DNA from: Oscarella lobularis
Lineage: Eukaryota; Porifera; Homoscleromorpha; Homosclerophorida; Oscarellidae
DNA length: 64,000 nt
Assembly: GCF_947507565.1 (NCBI RefSeq)
Contig: NC_089192.1
Coordinates: 620,001 to 684,000 of the forward strand
Direction: 5' to 3'
Shown: positions 19,780 through 30,282 of the stretch, one piece after another
Layout of the letters: each line of letters starts with the position of its first letter
How positions within the stretch are numbered: position 1 is the stretch's first letter
Program-made: the position numbers and the translations under genes
The notes under the pieces: model-generated
Seen by the model: only the letters and a program-made list of their open reading frames with translations
The model's database searches: none
What the model was told of the DNA's origin: nothing

Positions 19780-22700
19780 CTAAATCGACTTCTTTCCTCG
19801 ACCGCCTCGTCCCCTACTACCCCGTCCGGCCTTTCGACCGCGTACCGCTTCCTTACCCTTTCTTTTGATCATAGTATCCGTCGCTGGATCCGCGTTGTCT
19901 TCGACATCTTCCGTCCCATTGTCACTGAGTTCTCCGACGTCGTCGTCGTCGGCGACGGCTTGAAAACGAAGTTTCCTTGGTAATCCAGTCGAGTAGGGAG
20001 CGACAAACGATGCCTTATTGAAAGCGCGTGTAAAAGCAGATTTAACCTAGCCACACAACGTCATAACTAACCACCAATAATACCCTATGCTCTTTACCTT
20101 AGATTCAACTTTACTAAACAAATCCGGTTTCCCGGGTAACGAAACCAATTCGCTCATAGAATCGATATCCTCTCGAGCAAGAGAATACGTTTCCATGACA
20201 GAAAGCGCGTCATTAACCCCGCCTACACCCTAAAAAATTTATAATTAAACCCGTGGGAAATTCTGCTCTGTTGCAAACTTCTTCGATCAGAGGATGGACT
20301 ATTTTCTGGTGTAGCAAGGCTAGATAATCGCTGGTGAGACTTCTCGACGTCACGTTCGCTTCTCGGTGTATGTGAACGGCGAGTTCGCTGAGAACTCGTC
20401 GCAATCGACGCTGCTTCGAATTGCGACCGAGCCACTGGGGAAAACTAATCATTTGATTTATGGGACCGTGAGCAAAAAAGCCGGGCACCACAGAAGAAAA
20501 AATCGCCTTAATTAAAAGAAAAAGGACGATTTAAAAGACGAGAGTGCGTATGGGGGGATGGATATCGTTTACCTGGACTGGGAGAAGGTCCCAGTTTCCT
20601 CTAGAACGAATAGAAGATTCGATTATATCACCGTAGCAAAACGAGTCAGCTGCTCGGCTTAAAAGCGTTAGAGCTTCCTTAGGATTATTTCTATTAGAGA
20701 CCGAATGTGATTCTACTAAGGAGGACTCTCGTTTTCTCCTACGTCGCTCTCTGCGGACGAGCCAGCGGATAGTTCTCCCAGGCAAAAAGCGGCATGAGAG
20801 AATAGTCCTGAAAGAAGAGCTCCGTCTGTTCGCTGACGCTTTGACGCTGCGTTTGCGGGGAAAAGACGAGTCGCACGGCCTCAAAGGGAGTCTAAAGAAA
20901 TCGTCCTCTACCAATAAAAAGCGCGCGAGGGCATCTATCACTTACAACGATGAGCTGCTTCTTCGATTTCCGCGCTTCGTCTTTAGCGTCTTCGAACGTG
21001 ATCGTTTTGCCCGATGCCGACCACATTGCTAAATGATGAAGTGTCTGTCGAATGTCGCCGTTCGCCGCCGTGGCGATCTGCTCGATCGCCGGCGCTTTGA
21101 TGTCGATTTTCTCGCGAAAGGCGACCTTCATCATGGCCCCTTTGATCTGTTCGACGCGCGGTCGTTGGAAACGAAGGTCGTAGCAGTGATTGGCGAGCGA
21201 GCGAATTTTCGGATGTTGACGATCGTTGCAAATGCAAATAATGGGCACGAGAGACGACTTGATCAGAGCAATCAGCTCGCCTATACCACCACGATCCTCA
21301 TTACCCGACATTCCGTCGACTTCGTCCATAATAACGGCCTGTTTGACCCCAGAGGAATCCCCTAGAAAAATTTCCCTATTATCATTAGAAGACACTACAT
21401 ATATATGTCTCTTGCCTTTGATAAGATTCCCGATGTCGTGGGTGCCCAGGGCGTCGAGTAGGGCCCCTTCTAACGTTTTCTTGTTTCTCGTCACGCTCGC
21501 GTTGAATTCGATGAAACTGTATCCGGCCTCTTTGCAGACGAGAGACGCCGACGTCGTCTTGCCGACGCCCGGTGGACCCGAAAGCAGAGCTGCTTTGAAC
21601 ATGCTCCCGTCCTCTCGGAAGCGACGCCCTAGAAATCATATATAAGACTACTTCTATGATCTTAAAAATGAATAGGTTAAAGTAAATAGGTCATCTAAAT
21701 GATTTTGATACTCTTTGGTTCGTTACCTGTTTTTCTCACGTTCACGTCATTCCAATTCTTAATCCATTTCATCAACTTTTTCACGTTGCTTTTGTCTCCT
21801 TGCTGTCCAATGATCTCTTTCGTTGACTTGGGTTTGTATTTGTCTACTAATAGAGCGGAACCGTGGTCACCGGATAAAACCACGTCTCCTCCAAAAGACG
21901 GTGATTCTTCTTCTATTTTTTCCATCTTTGGTTTCTTCGGCGAAGGGCCCATCTTTGAATATTTAGATCGTTTCGAAGGCAAAGACGAAACGAACGCCAG
22001 AAACTCGTCTTCGTCTAACGTCTTAATCCTAAACTTTTCGACCTGCCACAGCCTTACGTTATATATTATCGATTCTATTCATCTACGTATTACATTTTCA
22101 ATCTTCTTTGGACCAGCGTCTCTTCCCATGACGCAATAGCTCGTTCTCTTCCCAACTTGCCCCGAAATTTTACCGCCGTACTTCTTAATGTAGTCCAAAA
22201 TTTCTTCGCGTTCAAAAGACTCCAGCACGCCCGTTACAACGAAGGAAAAACCCTCAAGACAATTCTCACCAGCCTAGGGCCAAAATTTTCTTTTAGGAAT
22301 GCCAGGGGGTAACCAAAACTACTAAAGGTAAGGCAGAGGGAGGTGAAACTAAAGAGCTCTTGATCAAGAGGCAAAAAGTAGAACAGCTTATATGGGACAG
22401 ACACCTATACTGATTATTTCTACGCCTTACTTCTGGAAGTTGTTTGCTTCCCAACTGAGTTGGCCCATCGCGATTCATAAAGGCTCGGTACGTGGCTTTT
22501 GATGTCGGTGTCGACGCTGATTTCTTTAACGGGGTCCGCGAAGCCGGCTCCCTTTCTTTTTCCACTTCTTTTGCTACGCGAGACTTTCCTTGGGACTTCT
22601 TCGCAGAAGAGGGTTCCGGTTCATCGGCATCTACAGAAAGTTTCCTTTTCTTCTTGGATTTCTCCGCTGTTTTTTTCGTGGAAGAGGATTCTTTAGCAAG

Positions 22701-23307
22701 AGGTTCCCCGTCTTTCTTCACTTGGGACGCTCCTTCTGATAGTGATCTTTTCACGGGTGAAGCTTTGGATTCCTTGGCAGATTTTCTAGGTGAACGTCTT
22801 GACGGCGGCGGCGGCGGCGGCGGCCTCGGCGGCGTCGTCTTCATTTTTTCATCCGAGCTCTTCGTTTTGACTCCTTTTTTTGATTTGAAATATTCGCTTG
22901 CTGTGACTTCGATGCGAGATTTTGGCTTCTTTGCGGTTGCTTTTGATGACGATGACGTCACTTTTCTTTCGTCTTCGTCATCTAGATGAAATCTATGTAC
23001 GTCAATCGACACGAAATAGTGTAAATATCACCTAGAATTTTTCCGGCTCGTTTCTTCTTTTTCGTGGTCACAAAATCTTCCTCGTCGGAATCCGACTAAA
23101 AATTTCGCGCTCAAAAGCGTTCTTCCTCCGTTTTACGTACCAAAATAACGGGTCGCTTCTTTCTCGAATCTTTCGCCTGCCTCTGGACGGCTTTACCGAT
23201 CGCTGACGAGGCCGAAGTTGCCCCGGGACTTTGCTGAAAGTACGATCGAATGTCCTAGAGAACGAGAGAGTCAAAATTCGACTCGGAAAGTGGCGATAAT
23301 TCACCAT
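19780..23307 (-). CDS. RFC1: Replication factor C large subunit
   Basis: Multi-exon gene encoding the large subunit of the clamp loader that opens PCNA at primer junctions. The start is an ATG-only exon (23305-23307), followed by the donor GTGAAT, joined to DIRSYFQQSPG; this recreates the MDIR N-terminus with a PIP-box-like QxxIxxFF-type motif of RFC1. A lysine/serine-rich region follows, then AFMNRDGPTQLGSKQLPE. The BRCT domain exon is 22273-22095 (ENCLEGFSFVVTGVLESFER, YGGKISGQVGKRTSYCVMGR). The AAA+ module includes LLVDKYKPKSTKEIIGQQGD, Walker A GPPGVGKTTSASLVC, Walker B IMDEVDGMSGNEDRGG, CNDRQHPKIRSL and LRFQRPRVEQIKGAMM. The clamp-loader C-terminus retains LLSRAADSFCYGDIIES. It ends in a basic GRGSRG/RGGRGKKSI tail. 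Divergent with the K2P gene. Confidence 0.95.
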
Positions 23308-23512
23308 TTTTCTTCACGAGTATACGGGCGCCGTCGAACAACAAACCCCGAATAAGGTGGTATCTAAAGCCTGCCTAAACGCCTCGGGTGTTTATGCTCG
23401 TACGTCCGACGTCCTTCGAAGAGCCTGTCAGAACTCGCCAAAAGAAAAAACTCAGTCTTTTGCACAGAACGAGCCTTAGACCTACGGGACACTGCTCTCG
23501 TGACCAAACGCG
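23308..23512. promoter_or_regulatory. Bidirectional promoter interval, RFC1 / K2P channel
   Basis: Only 205 bp separate the RFC1 start codon (minus) from the K2P start codon (plus). No TATA box is evident. The interval must drive both genes; this is inferred from position alone. Confidence 0.45.
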
Positions 23513-24406
23513 ATGGCTTCCAAGTGCACGAATCCGTGGAGTCGCCTGCACCCTGGCCTCCGAGCATTTCTCGTCATCGCAATATTTATCGTCTACTTAG
23601 CAATAGGTGCAGCGATATTCCAAGCAATCGAACGCCAAGGCGAAATCCGCCGAGGCGATATAGCGGCTGAGACGCAAGCGCGAATCATAGCTCAGATCAA
23701 CGACATCACGGAACGATTCAACGTGAGCTCCGAAGCCCAGCAGAACATCAGCGCTCTGCTGCAATCCTTTGCGGAAGCGAATAGCCAATTAGAGGCGGCC
23801 CAGCAGAATAACTGGGTGTACGGGGCCTCGCTTTTCTTCTCCTTGACCGTCGTGACTACGATCGGATACGGGAACATATCTCCGTCGACGAGGGGCGGGC
23901 AATTATTTTTCATTTTCTACGCGCTCTTTGGAATACCTTATACTGGGTATATGCTCGGTATGATTGGAAAAGGCTATTCGACGTTTTTTAATTGGATTGG
24001 GCGCAAGTCGAAAAGTTTTCAAAAGCACAGAAAAGGTTTTCTTTTTTTGGTTGGTTTGGTTACGTTTGTGCTGTTCATGTTGATCCCTTCTGCAATTTTT
24101 ACTGCCATCGAGGATTGGTCGTATCGCGATTCTATGTATTACGTTTTTGTCACGTTGACTACTGTTGGGTTTGGGGATTTTGTTCCTGGACAGGAAAGCT
24201 CGCAGTATAGAGAATTCTATAAGATTTGCGTGGGGGTTTGGATTATATTAGGACTCTCTGTACTAGCACTTTTTATTGGGGAAATCGCTAATAGGGTTGA
24301 GAGAAGAGTTGAAGTGAGTAAAGACGAAGAGAAATCAATTGAACTTGATAAACAAAAAGAGAAGGAGGAGAAGGAGGAGAAGGAGGACGTTGAACTGTCC
24401 GAGTAG
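23513..24406 (+). CDS. KCNK: Two-pore-domain (K2P) potassium leak channel
   Basis: An uninterrupted frame of 297 residues. The layout is M1 (AFLVIAIFIVYLAIGAAIF, residues ~19-37), a long extracellular cap helix region with an N-glycosylation-type NVS, P1 with filter TTIGYG followed by N, M2 (FFIFYALFGIPYTGYMLGM), M3 (GFLFLVGLVTFVLFMLIPSA), P2 with filter TTVGFG followed by D, and M4 (ICVGVWIILGLSVLALFIG). The tail is short and lysine/glutamate-rich. The two filters GYG and GFG with a cap are diagnostic of K2P channels, which form plasma-membrane dimers and set resting potential. The subfamily cannot be fixed; the general look is TREK/TASK-like. Being intronless in a locus of intron-rich genes is notable. 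There is a second hydrophilic loop (FNWIGRKSKSFQKHRK) between M2 and M3. Confidence 0.94.
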   Translation: MASKCTNPWSRLHPGLRAFLVIAIFIVYLAIGAAIFQAIERQGEIRRGDIAAETQARIIAQINDITERFNVSSEAQQNISALLQSFAEANSQLEAAQQNNWVYGASLFFSLTVVTTIGYGNISPSTRGGQLFFIFYALFGIPYTGYMLGMIGKGYSTFFNWIGRKSKSFQKHRKGFLFLVGLVTFVLFMLIPSAIFTAIEDWSYRDSMYYVFVTLTTVGFGDFVPGQESSQYREFYKICVGVWIILGLSVLALFIGEIANRVERRVEVSKDEEKSIELDKQKEKEEKEEKEDVELSE

Positions 24407-24593
24407 CAAACATTAGGATACATATTACATTTATTCGTTTGACCGTTTTGTCTTAGTTATACTCATGTCGTCGTGTAAGGGTACAGTACATTAATTCCGA
24501 GACTACTGTCTCCTCGTGTCCGTGGTACACCACGGTGCACGTGCTCTGCCTTGACAACGGGGACGGGCTTCACGTGATGTTCAACACGACACA

Positions 24594-27500
24594 GTGATGC
24601 TTCGCGTAAGGCCGCGGGTCTGGGAAGGGCTTAGCGACGACGACGAGGCTACGAAAACGACTAGGGAGCCTTGCGCTACTATTCGGCCTGAAAGAAGCGG
24701 TGTACGCCCCTCAAAAGAGTCTGACTCGAGCGACGATCCCGATCGACACGAACGATTGCGTCGCGAAGTGGAAAACGAGATCGAAACGATAGTTCGACTA
24801 AAGTTGGATTGCCTGTCGGACGAAGACGAGAGCGAAGCAGAAACGGACGGTTTCCAGAGAAGAAAGGAATGGGCGGGGCTACCCGAGCCATCCAGTACGT
24901 GCGATCTCGAAGACGGGCTGTCAAGTGACGATGACGACGACGACGATGGCGACGACGTCATCAATGACGTCAGAAACGATATCATAGTAGAAGAAAATCA
25001 AAGTGATGTTGAAGATGAGAATGAGAGTAGTTCTAAGAAGAGGACGAAGAAGAAAAGGAAGAAACACGGAAAGAAGGGGAAGACCTCCAAGAAAGAAAGA
25101 TGTAGAAAAGCGTCTGATAAAACGACCAAAGGCCAAAAATTAGATGAGGAAGAAGACATTGCTGATACACCAGATTATGACGAACCCCTTACCACTTCAA
25201 GTATGGTGACGACATATGCGGTGTATTGCCCCTAATGTACAGCGTTTAGGAGGCGGGGTTTTGCTCAGTCAGAGGTGGAAAAGTGGACGGAAAGTTGTGG
25301 TTTTCAAACATGGCGGGTTGGATGAGGAAGAGGAAGAAGTGGAAGGCGTCTCTTCTACTAGTCTTACCTTCAATGCAAGCTTTGAGTCAGCTAACCTAGC
25401 TCAAGCCACGAGAGTGTAATGCGACAAAAATATTTATTGATTCAAATAATTAAGAATTTAGAGGCGACTTTGAATATGACTTGCAATTGAAAACTGACGT
25501 CAATACCAGCAGACACACCCAATGGTACAAAACATTTGAACCAAGTTTAAAATTTAGATTAAAAAATATTAGGTACTATTTTGAAGTTGGCGGTACTGTT
25601 GCTGGCGTGACGTACCAGTTTAATATCGTTAATCTTTTGAAAAAGGACAGCCTTTATAATCATGGTACAAATGACTTTTTCAAATAATAATAATTTATCT
25701 TCTCTTCTAAACTGTGGCTTCTCCAGGTCTCCAGCCTTTGTTTCTTTCGAAAAGAGAAACGGCACTGAGTGGGACTGGATGGAGACGAGTTGGGACGTGC
25801 ATTAGGTAAGGAGATGTGATAAAAAACACCACAACGTCTATAACTTTTATTTCAGCTATACTTATAACTCTGAACTTCCTGGGAAGAATTTCTACAAGCT
25901 CTCTTGGAGAATGGTAGTGAGAATGTTAGACGTTTATCCACATAAAAGCTGTGTCTTTCATAGGAGTTTCCTTACGCTGGAGACACGTGTTCTATAGCCC
26001 ATTGCTATCCATACACTTTTACGAATCTGCAAGATTATTTGACGAAGATCTCTCTTGATCGATCTCAATGTGAATACTGTAAAATTGACGTTCTGTGCGA
26101 GACGAAAGGAGAGCGTCCATGTCCTTTGCTAACAATAACGAATTTTTCAGGTACGAAATATATAAAATCGGGTGTTTTTTCAAAAGTACCGTTGTGATAT
26201 TATAGGATGCCTAGCTTTGAAAAAATGCGTATTTATTAGTGGACGCGTTCATCCCGGAGAAACAAATTCGAGTTGGATTGTGCAAGGTTTAATTGATTTT
26301 CTACTGTCTTCTCACCCTGAAGCGCAAGTAAGACATTGATCCTTTTCTCGTCTTTTCTTCATTGCATTGCTGGACAGGAACTAAGGGAATCATTTATATT
26401 CAAAATTATTCCCATGTTGAATCCAGACGGCGTTGCTGTTGGCAACTATCGTTGTTCCCTCGCTGGGGTCGATCTCAACAGGCAATACATAAATCCAAAC
26501 AAGGCACATACTCAATTCGAACCCAGCTCATAAATATATAGTTCTTTACATAGTTTGAACACCCGACTGTGTTTCACCTAAAGAAGGAACTTGAAAATAC
26601 GAAACGCTCACATGAGGTGATCGTTTACTGCGATTTTCACGGTCACAGTCGCCAGCAGAACGTCTTTATGTACGGCTGTCGAGAAACGGGATCTCAAACG
26701 TCGTCCGATATATTCAAACACAAGTTGTTTCCCTGGGTAATGAGTCAAAAAGTGAGAACGCTCTGTAAATTGTATTGATTGGGTGAATTGAAAATTGCTG
26801 TGCTATCTAAAGGCTCCTGAAACTTTTTCCTATTCGAATTGCCGATACAATGTGAGGAAGTGTAAAGAAGGAACGGGTCGCGTTGTCATGCGTAGGCAAT
26901 TTGGAATTCTCAACAGTTTTACCATGGAAACCTCGTTTGCAGGAACGACTTTGAATAAGTATGTTCTATGTAATGGTCAGAGAATAATTTGATTGATTAT
27001 TTAGAATTCCGCGTCATTTTCATTGTCGAGATTTAATGAAAATTGGGAGGAATTTTGCCGAGGCAGTTTTAGATTACTGGCGTTCGCTCAACAACGCAAA
27101 GTCTGTAGAATAAGTAATTGAGTGTTTTTTGACGAATTTTGTTTCAGGGTTCTATCTCAGTATTGCCAGTCTTTAGCTGCGTATTTGTCTTGTGACGAAA
27201 AGCCTAATAGCACCGGATTTAGACTAAAAGAGAGTAGAAATTGGCTCAGTGGAAAAGCGGACACTGGAGCTTATTCTCGTCTGGAGGAGCTCGTTGACGC
27301 ATCCGAGTCGAACAGCGACAGCGAAGACAGCTGCTCGGAGAATGAAAACGACGTCGAAGTTCAGGTAGCCAGCTCGGGAAAATGTAATGCTAGGCATGCT
27401 CCTTTGTCTTCTAAAAGGAGGATGGCTCTGTGCAGTGTGGTTCTCAGAAGGTTAAAAAGAAAAAGAAACGACGACAGAAGAAAAAGGAGAAAGATAAGGG

Positions 27501-28261
27501 CTTGCCTCTTGGGAAGCAATCGTCTTCCGCGTCGTCGTCGTCTGCACAGCAAAAATGTCAAGAAATCAGAAGAAGTCAAAGTCTACCGGTACAGTTAGAA
27601 GAGAAGGGGCCCACCTGTACACGTTTGTTGTTTACATAAAAGCTATCATAATAGACAGATGTTCCTTGGATACTGTAAGCTTAATTAATCAGGAACTTCT
27701 TTCCAATAGGCGTTAGATGCGAAACGATTGCCTGCTGCAAGTGGACGAACAAAAAAGATGTCTATAGTAATACAAAGGTATTCCTGTGGTATAAAATAGT
27801 GACTGTCTATACGCAGGGGGGTATTGGACGGTCGTACAAGTTCGTCAATCCGTACGCAAATCGATCCAATGGTGGAATTCCAATGTTTTCGCAAGAACGA
27901 ATACAAGAACGACTGCGAAAGGTAGAGTCAACAGAAAAAAATCATAGTACCACTACATGGGGAGTCCTTGTGAACTTAGCGGCAGGAGAAAATGATTATT
28001 GAACAGAAAGAGCGCCTCAATGAGCTTACTGCAAAGGCTTCAACCGCACTACTACATCCAAATGCATTACTGGGACGCACTCGACGATCTACGTGGGATG
28101 ACGTTGGGTCATTGTGGCCTCCCGCTCTTCCTGAGAAAACGCAGTCCGACTTCGTCGAAAGATCGATGTCACTTGCACCGCGAAACTTTCTCTTCAGTAA
28201 TTGGTGGACGCCCGTGACGTCACCCAACTGCACGGGATCGCCAAATCAGAAATTATTTTAA
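24594..28261 (+). CDS. AGBL2: Cytosolic carboxypeptidase (AGBL2/AGBL3-like tubulin deglutamylase)
   Basis: A long first exon (24594-25200) with acidic, then lysine-rich sequence joins via a 49-nt intron to 25250-25415, restoring frame; further exons follow. The N-terminal CCP domain reads [37 protein letters not shown] and [13 protein letters not shown]. The M14 metallopeptidase domain has HPGE (zinc His at 26250-26252 and Glu at 26259-26261) in [13 protein letters not shown], then [24 protein letters not shown], the third zinc ligand in [31 protein letters not shown] and the catalytic glutamate in [12 protein letters not shown]2/3 enzymes remove glutamate side chains or C-terminal residues from tubulin. 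A long basic C-terminal extension follows. Its last exon probably starts after GGCAG (27985) and runs to the stop at 28259-28261; reading through instead would stop at 28002. The small internal exons were not all delimited. Confidence 0.88.
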
Positions 28262-28644
28262 TTAAATGTACAGTACGACGAGAGTTGAATTCCACGAAAA
28301 GGAGAACTGAAACAATGCCAGGTATTGCACTTAGTATATACATGTAGCAGCGATATTGCTTCACGATAATCAAATAAAGGCTAATGGAGGACACCAGGCC
28401 TGTTGTTTAGTTGATGAGTATACAGTGTTAGGGTCTCCCCAACTCCTTTTTCCTCCTACGTAGAATAGGATCACAGTGTCAACACTCTAAAATTCGTCAT
28501 CTAAACTCCCTAACAATCGCTGGACCCCGTAAAAAATTCGTTGCCCGCCTTTGCAATCCCTGCTAATGGTCTCTAAGTGGTTTCATTGATACCAACGGGA
28601 AATTCCATTCCTCGGCGAAGCGAAACACACGAGAGACGAAGAAA
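28262..28644. other. Intergenic, upstream of the TGF-beta-like gene
   Basis: No coding exon, RNA gene or repeat is recognised in these 383 bp. They must include the 3' UTR of the carboxypeptidase gene and the promoter and 5' UTR of the TGF-beta-like gene. Confidence 0.4.
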
Positions 28645-29892
28645 ATGACGCCTAGCGCCTCTATCCTTCTCCTAGTCGCCTCCGCCATCGTTTCCCCGAC
28701 AAAGTCACTGAGCCCAATGGAGGTAGAAAACCTTTTCGCCGAACGCCAGGCTCTCGTCCACATCGGTCTTCCGTACAAACTGCGTAGCGGCGGCGGCGGC
28801 GGCGACAACGCAACGACGAAAACGCCTAGTTATCTTCTCGATCTCTACGACGTCGTCGAACGAAACGCGTCGCGAACGAGAACGGGCGCCGAACGTGACG
28901 CGACTCGAGCTCGAAAGGCGAACGTGATCGAAGCGTTCGTCGAGAATCGCACGATCTTAGAAGACGACGCGTTTTCTCCTTCTCCTCCTCCTCCTCCTCC
29001 TCGTCATCATCATCACAGAACCGAACGTTTTCGATTCGAAACGCCTGATCTACTCGACGACAAGCTCGTTATCGGCGCCGAATTGCGACTTCATCGCGAA
29101 ATCGCACGTGACGGCGGCGCTCCGTCGCGTGGCGATCACGCTCACTACGAACCTCTTGTCCTTCGTCTGTATCAGGTCGTCTCGAAGGCGGGGCTTCGGT
29201 CGTTAGCCGACGCGATTTACGTCAACGAGACTAATTCGCGCGACGACGTTCTCGTTTTCAATGTGGAGGACGTCGTTCGATCTTGGATCATTTATCCTGA
29301 GACGAATCACGGCCTCGAGCTCGAAGTCGAATTGCTCGACGTCAGCAGCAACCGTTCGAGTCCTTTCGTTCATCCGAGGGCAATAGGGCTAAAGAAATTC
29401 GAAGGGGATCCCAATCGCGAGGCACTGCTCGTCATTTTTAGCAGCGAGGAGGGCCAGGAAGTCATGGAAATGGATCCCGTGGAACGCAGTCGACGTCGAC
29501 GTCAAGTGAATGACAACGACGACGGCGGAATACCTCTTCACCTGCCGTCGACTCCTGTTTCTTCAAGTAACGTCGCAGAATTGCACAGCGGATGTAAGTT
29601 ACGAAGTTTCTATGTTCGTTTTGACGACATTGGGTATGATCACATTTTGGCGCCGCCTGGGTTCTACGCCAATTATTGCAGCGGGTCGTGTCCGAGATTT
29701 TTGAGTTCGGTCATGAATTCGACCAATCATGCTTGGCTTCAGAATTTGTTGCATTGGCTTGGGGATGGTGATGTGCCAAGCCTGGCCTGTGTGCCTACCG
29801 ACTACAGGCCTATTACATTGTTGTACAAGGTTGGGGATAGTTTCAAATTTAAGAAACACGATCTTGTGGCTCAGGCCTGTGGTTGTCGTTAG
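28645..29892 (+). CDS. TGF-beta/BMP-family ligand precursor lacking the dimerisation cysteine
   Basis: A single-exon frame of 415 residues. A signal peptide (SILLLVASAIVSPTKS) is followed by a prodomain with TGF-beta propeptide features (RFRFETPDLLDDKLVIGAEL, LVLRLYQVVSK, VFNVEDVVRSWI) and low-complexity Gly, Pro and His runs. A furin site RSRRRR lies at residues 281-286. The mature part has the cystine-knot spacing: SGCKLRSFYVRF-DDIGYDHI, NYCSGSCP, NHAWLQNLLHW, LACVPTDYRPITLLY and the terminal ACGCR. Only six of the seven canonical cysteines are present: where BMPs have CCVPT this protein has ACVPT (Ala codon 29785-29787), so the cysteine that normally links two monomers is missing, as in GDF9, BMP15 and Lefty. 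It should be secreted and processed by a proprotein convertase. Subfamily uncertain. It is the last gene before the satellite region. Confidence 0.94.
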   Translation: MTPSASILLLVASAIVSPTKSLSPMEVENLFAERQALVHIGLPYKLRSGGGGGDNATTKTPSYLLDLYDVVERNASRTRTGAERDATRARKANVIEAFVENRTILEDDAFSPSPPPPPPRHHHHRTERFRFETPDLLDDKLVIGAELRLHREIARDGGAPSRGDHAHYEPLVLRLYQVVSKAGLRSLADAIYVNETNSRDDVLVFNVEDVVRSWIIYPETNHGLELEVELLDVSSNRSSPFVHPRAIGLKKFEGDPNREALLVIFSSEEGQEVMEMDPVERSRRRRQVNDNDDGGIPLHLPSTPVSSSNVAELHSGCKLRSFYVRFDDIGYDHILAPPGFYANYCSGSCPRFLSSVMNSTNHAWLQNLLHWLGDGDVPSLACVPTDYRPITLLYKVGDSFKFKKHDLVAQACGCR

Positions 29893-30282
29893 TCTCAATG
29901 GAGGGAGAGTCAAAAGGCGGTGTGGAAAGGAGAGGACATGTTATAGAATTCAAATCTTGCTTGAATAGTTACGTTTTATGGTTTTAGATGCAGTGATAGA
30001 CGGTAGGAAGCTAAGGAAACAACCGCATAAAGATTATAGTAGCCACGTGAAGTCATGATCATAATACACGTGATTCCACTCTTCATTCTCGGCCAAACGT
30101 TTCTATAGAGCAGATACTTGTCTGCCGAAGCATATGCTCATCAAAGGCTGGAGGAAAGCGCAATTCTGCTACATTTCAGAAAAACCATAAAGGTACGCGA
30201 GTAGTGCAAATACTTGCGCGGCCATTGCGCGTCACGTGATTGCAGGCGCCGCTAACGATAGGCTCCCGCGTTTTTGTCCGGA
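29893..30282. other. Transition zone with three CACGTG E-boxes
   Basis: This is the 3' flank of the TGF-beta-like gene leading into repeat A. Three palindromic CACGTG E-boxes occur at 30044-30049, 30067-30072 and 30233-30238, two of them in the extended form CACGTGA. No coding sequence is supported. The E-boxes may be regulatory or chance; the cluster is only noted. Confidence 0.5.

Noticed and set aside
25216-25419. Separate small gene starting at ATG 25216
   Set aside because: A 49-nt GT...AG intron (25201-25249) joins the preceding exon in frame to this sequence, which continues into the conserved carboxypeptidase N-terminal domain.
27799-28002. Termination of the carboxypeptidase gene at 28002
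   Set aside because: A GTAGAG donor after CTGCGAAAG and an acceptor GGCAG at 27985 join in frame to a longer, coiled-coil-like C-terminus ending at 28261. This was preferred, though not certain.
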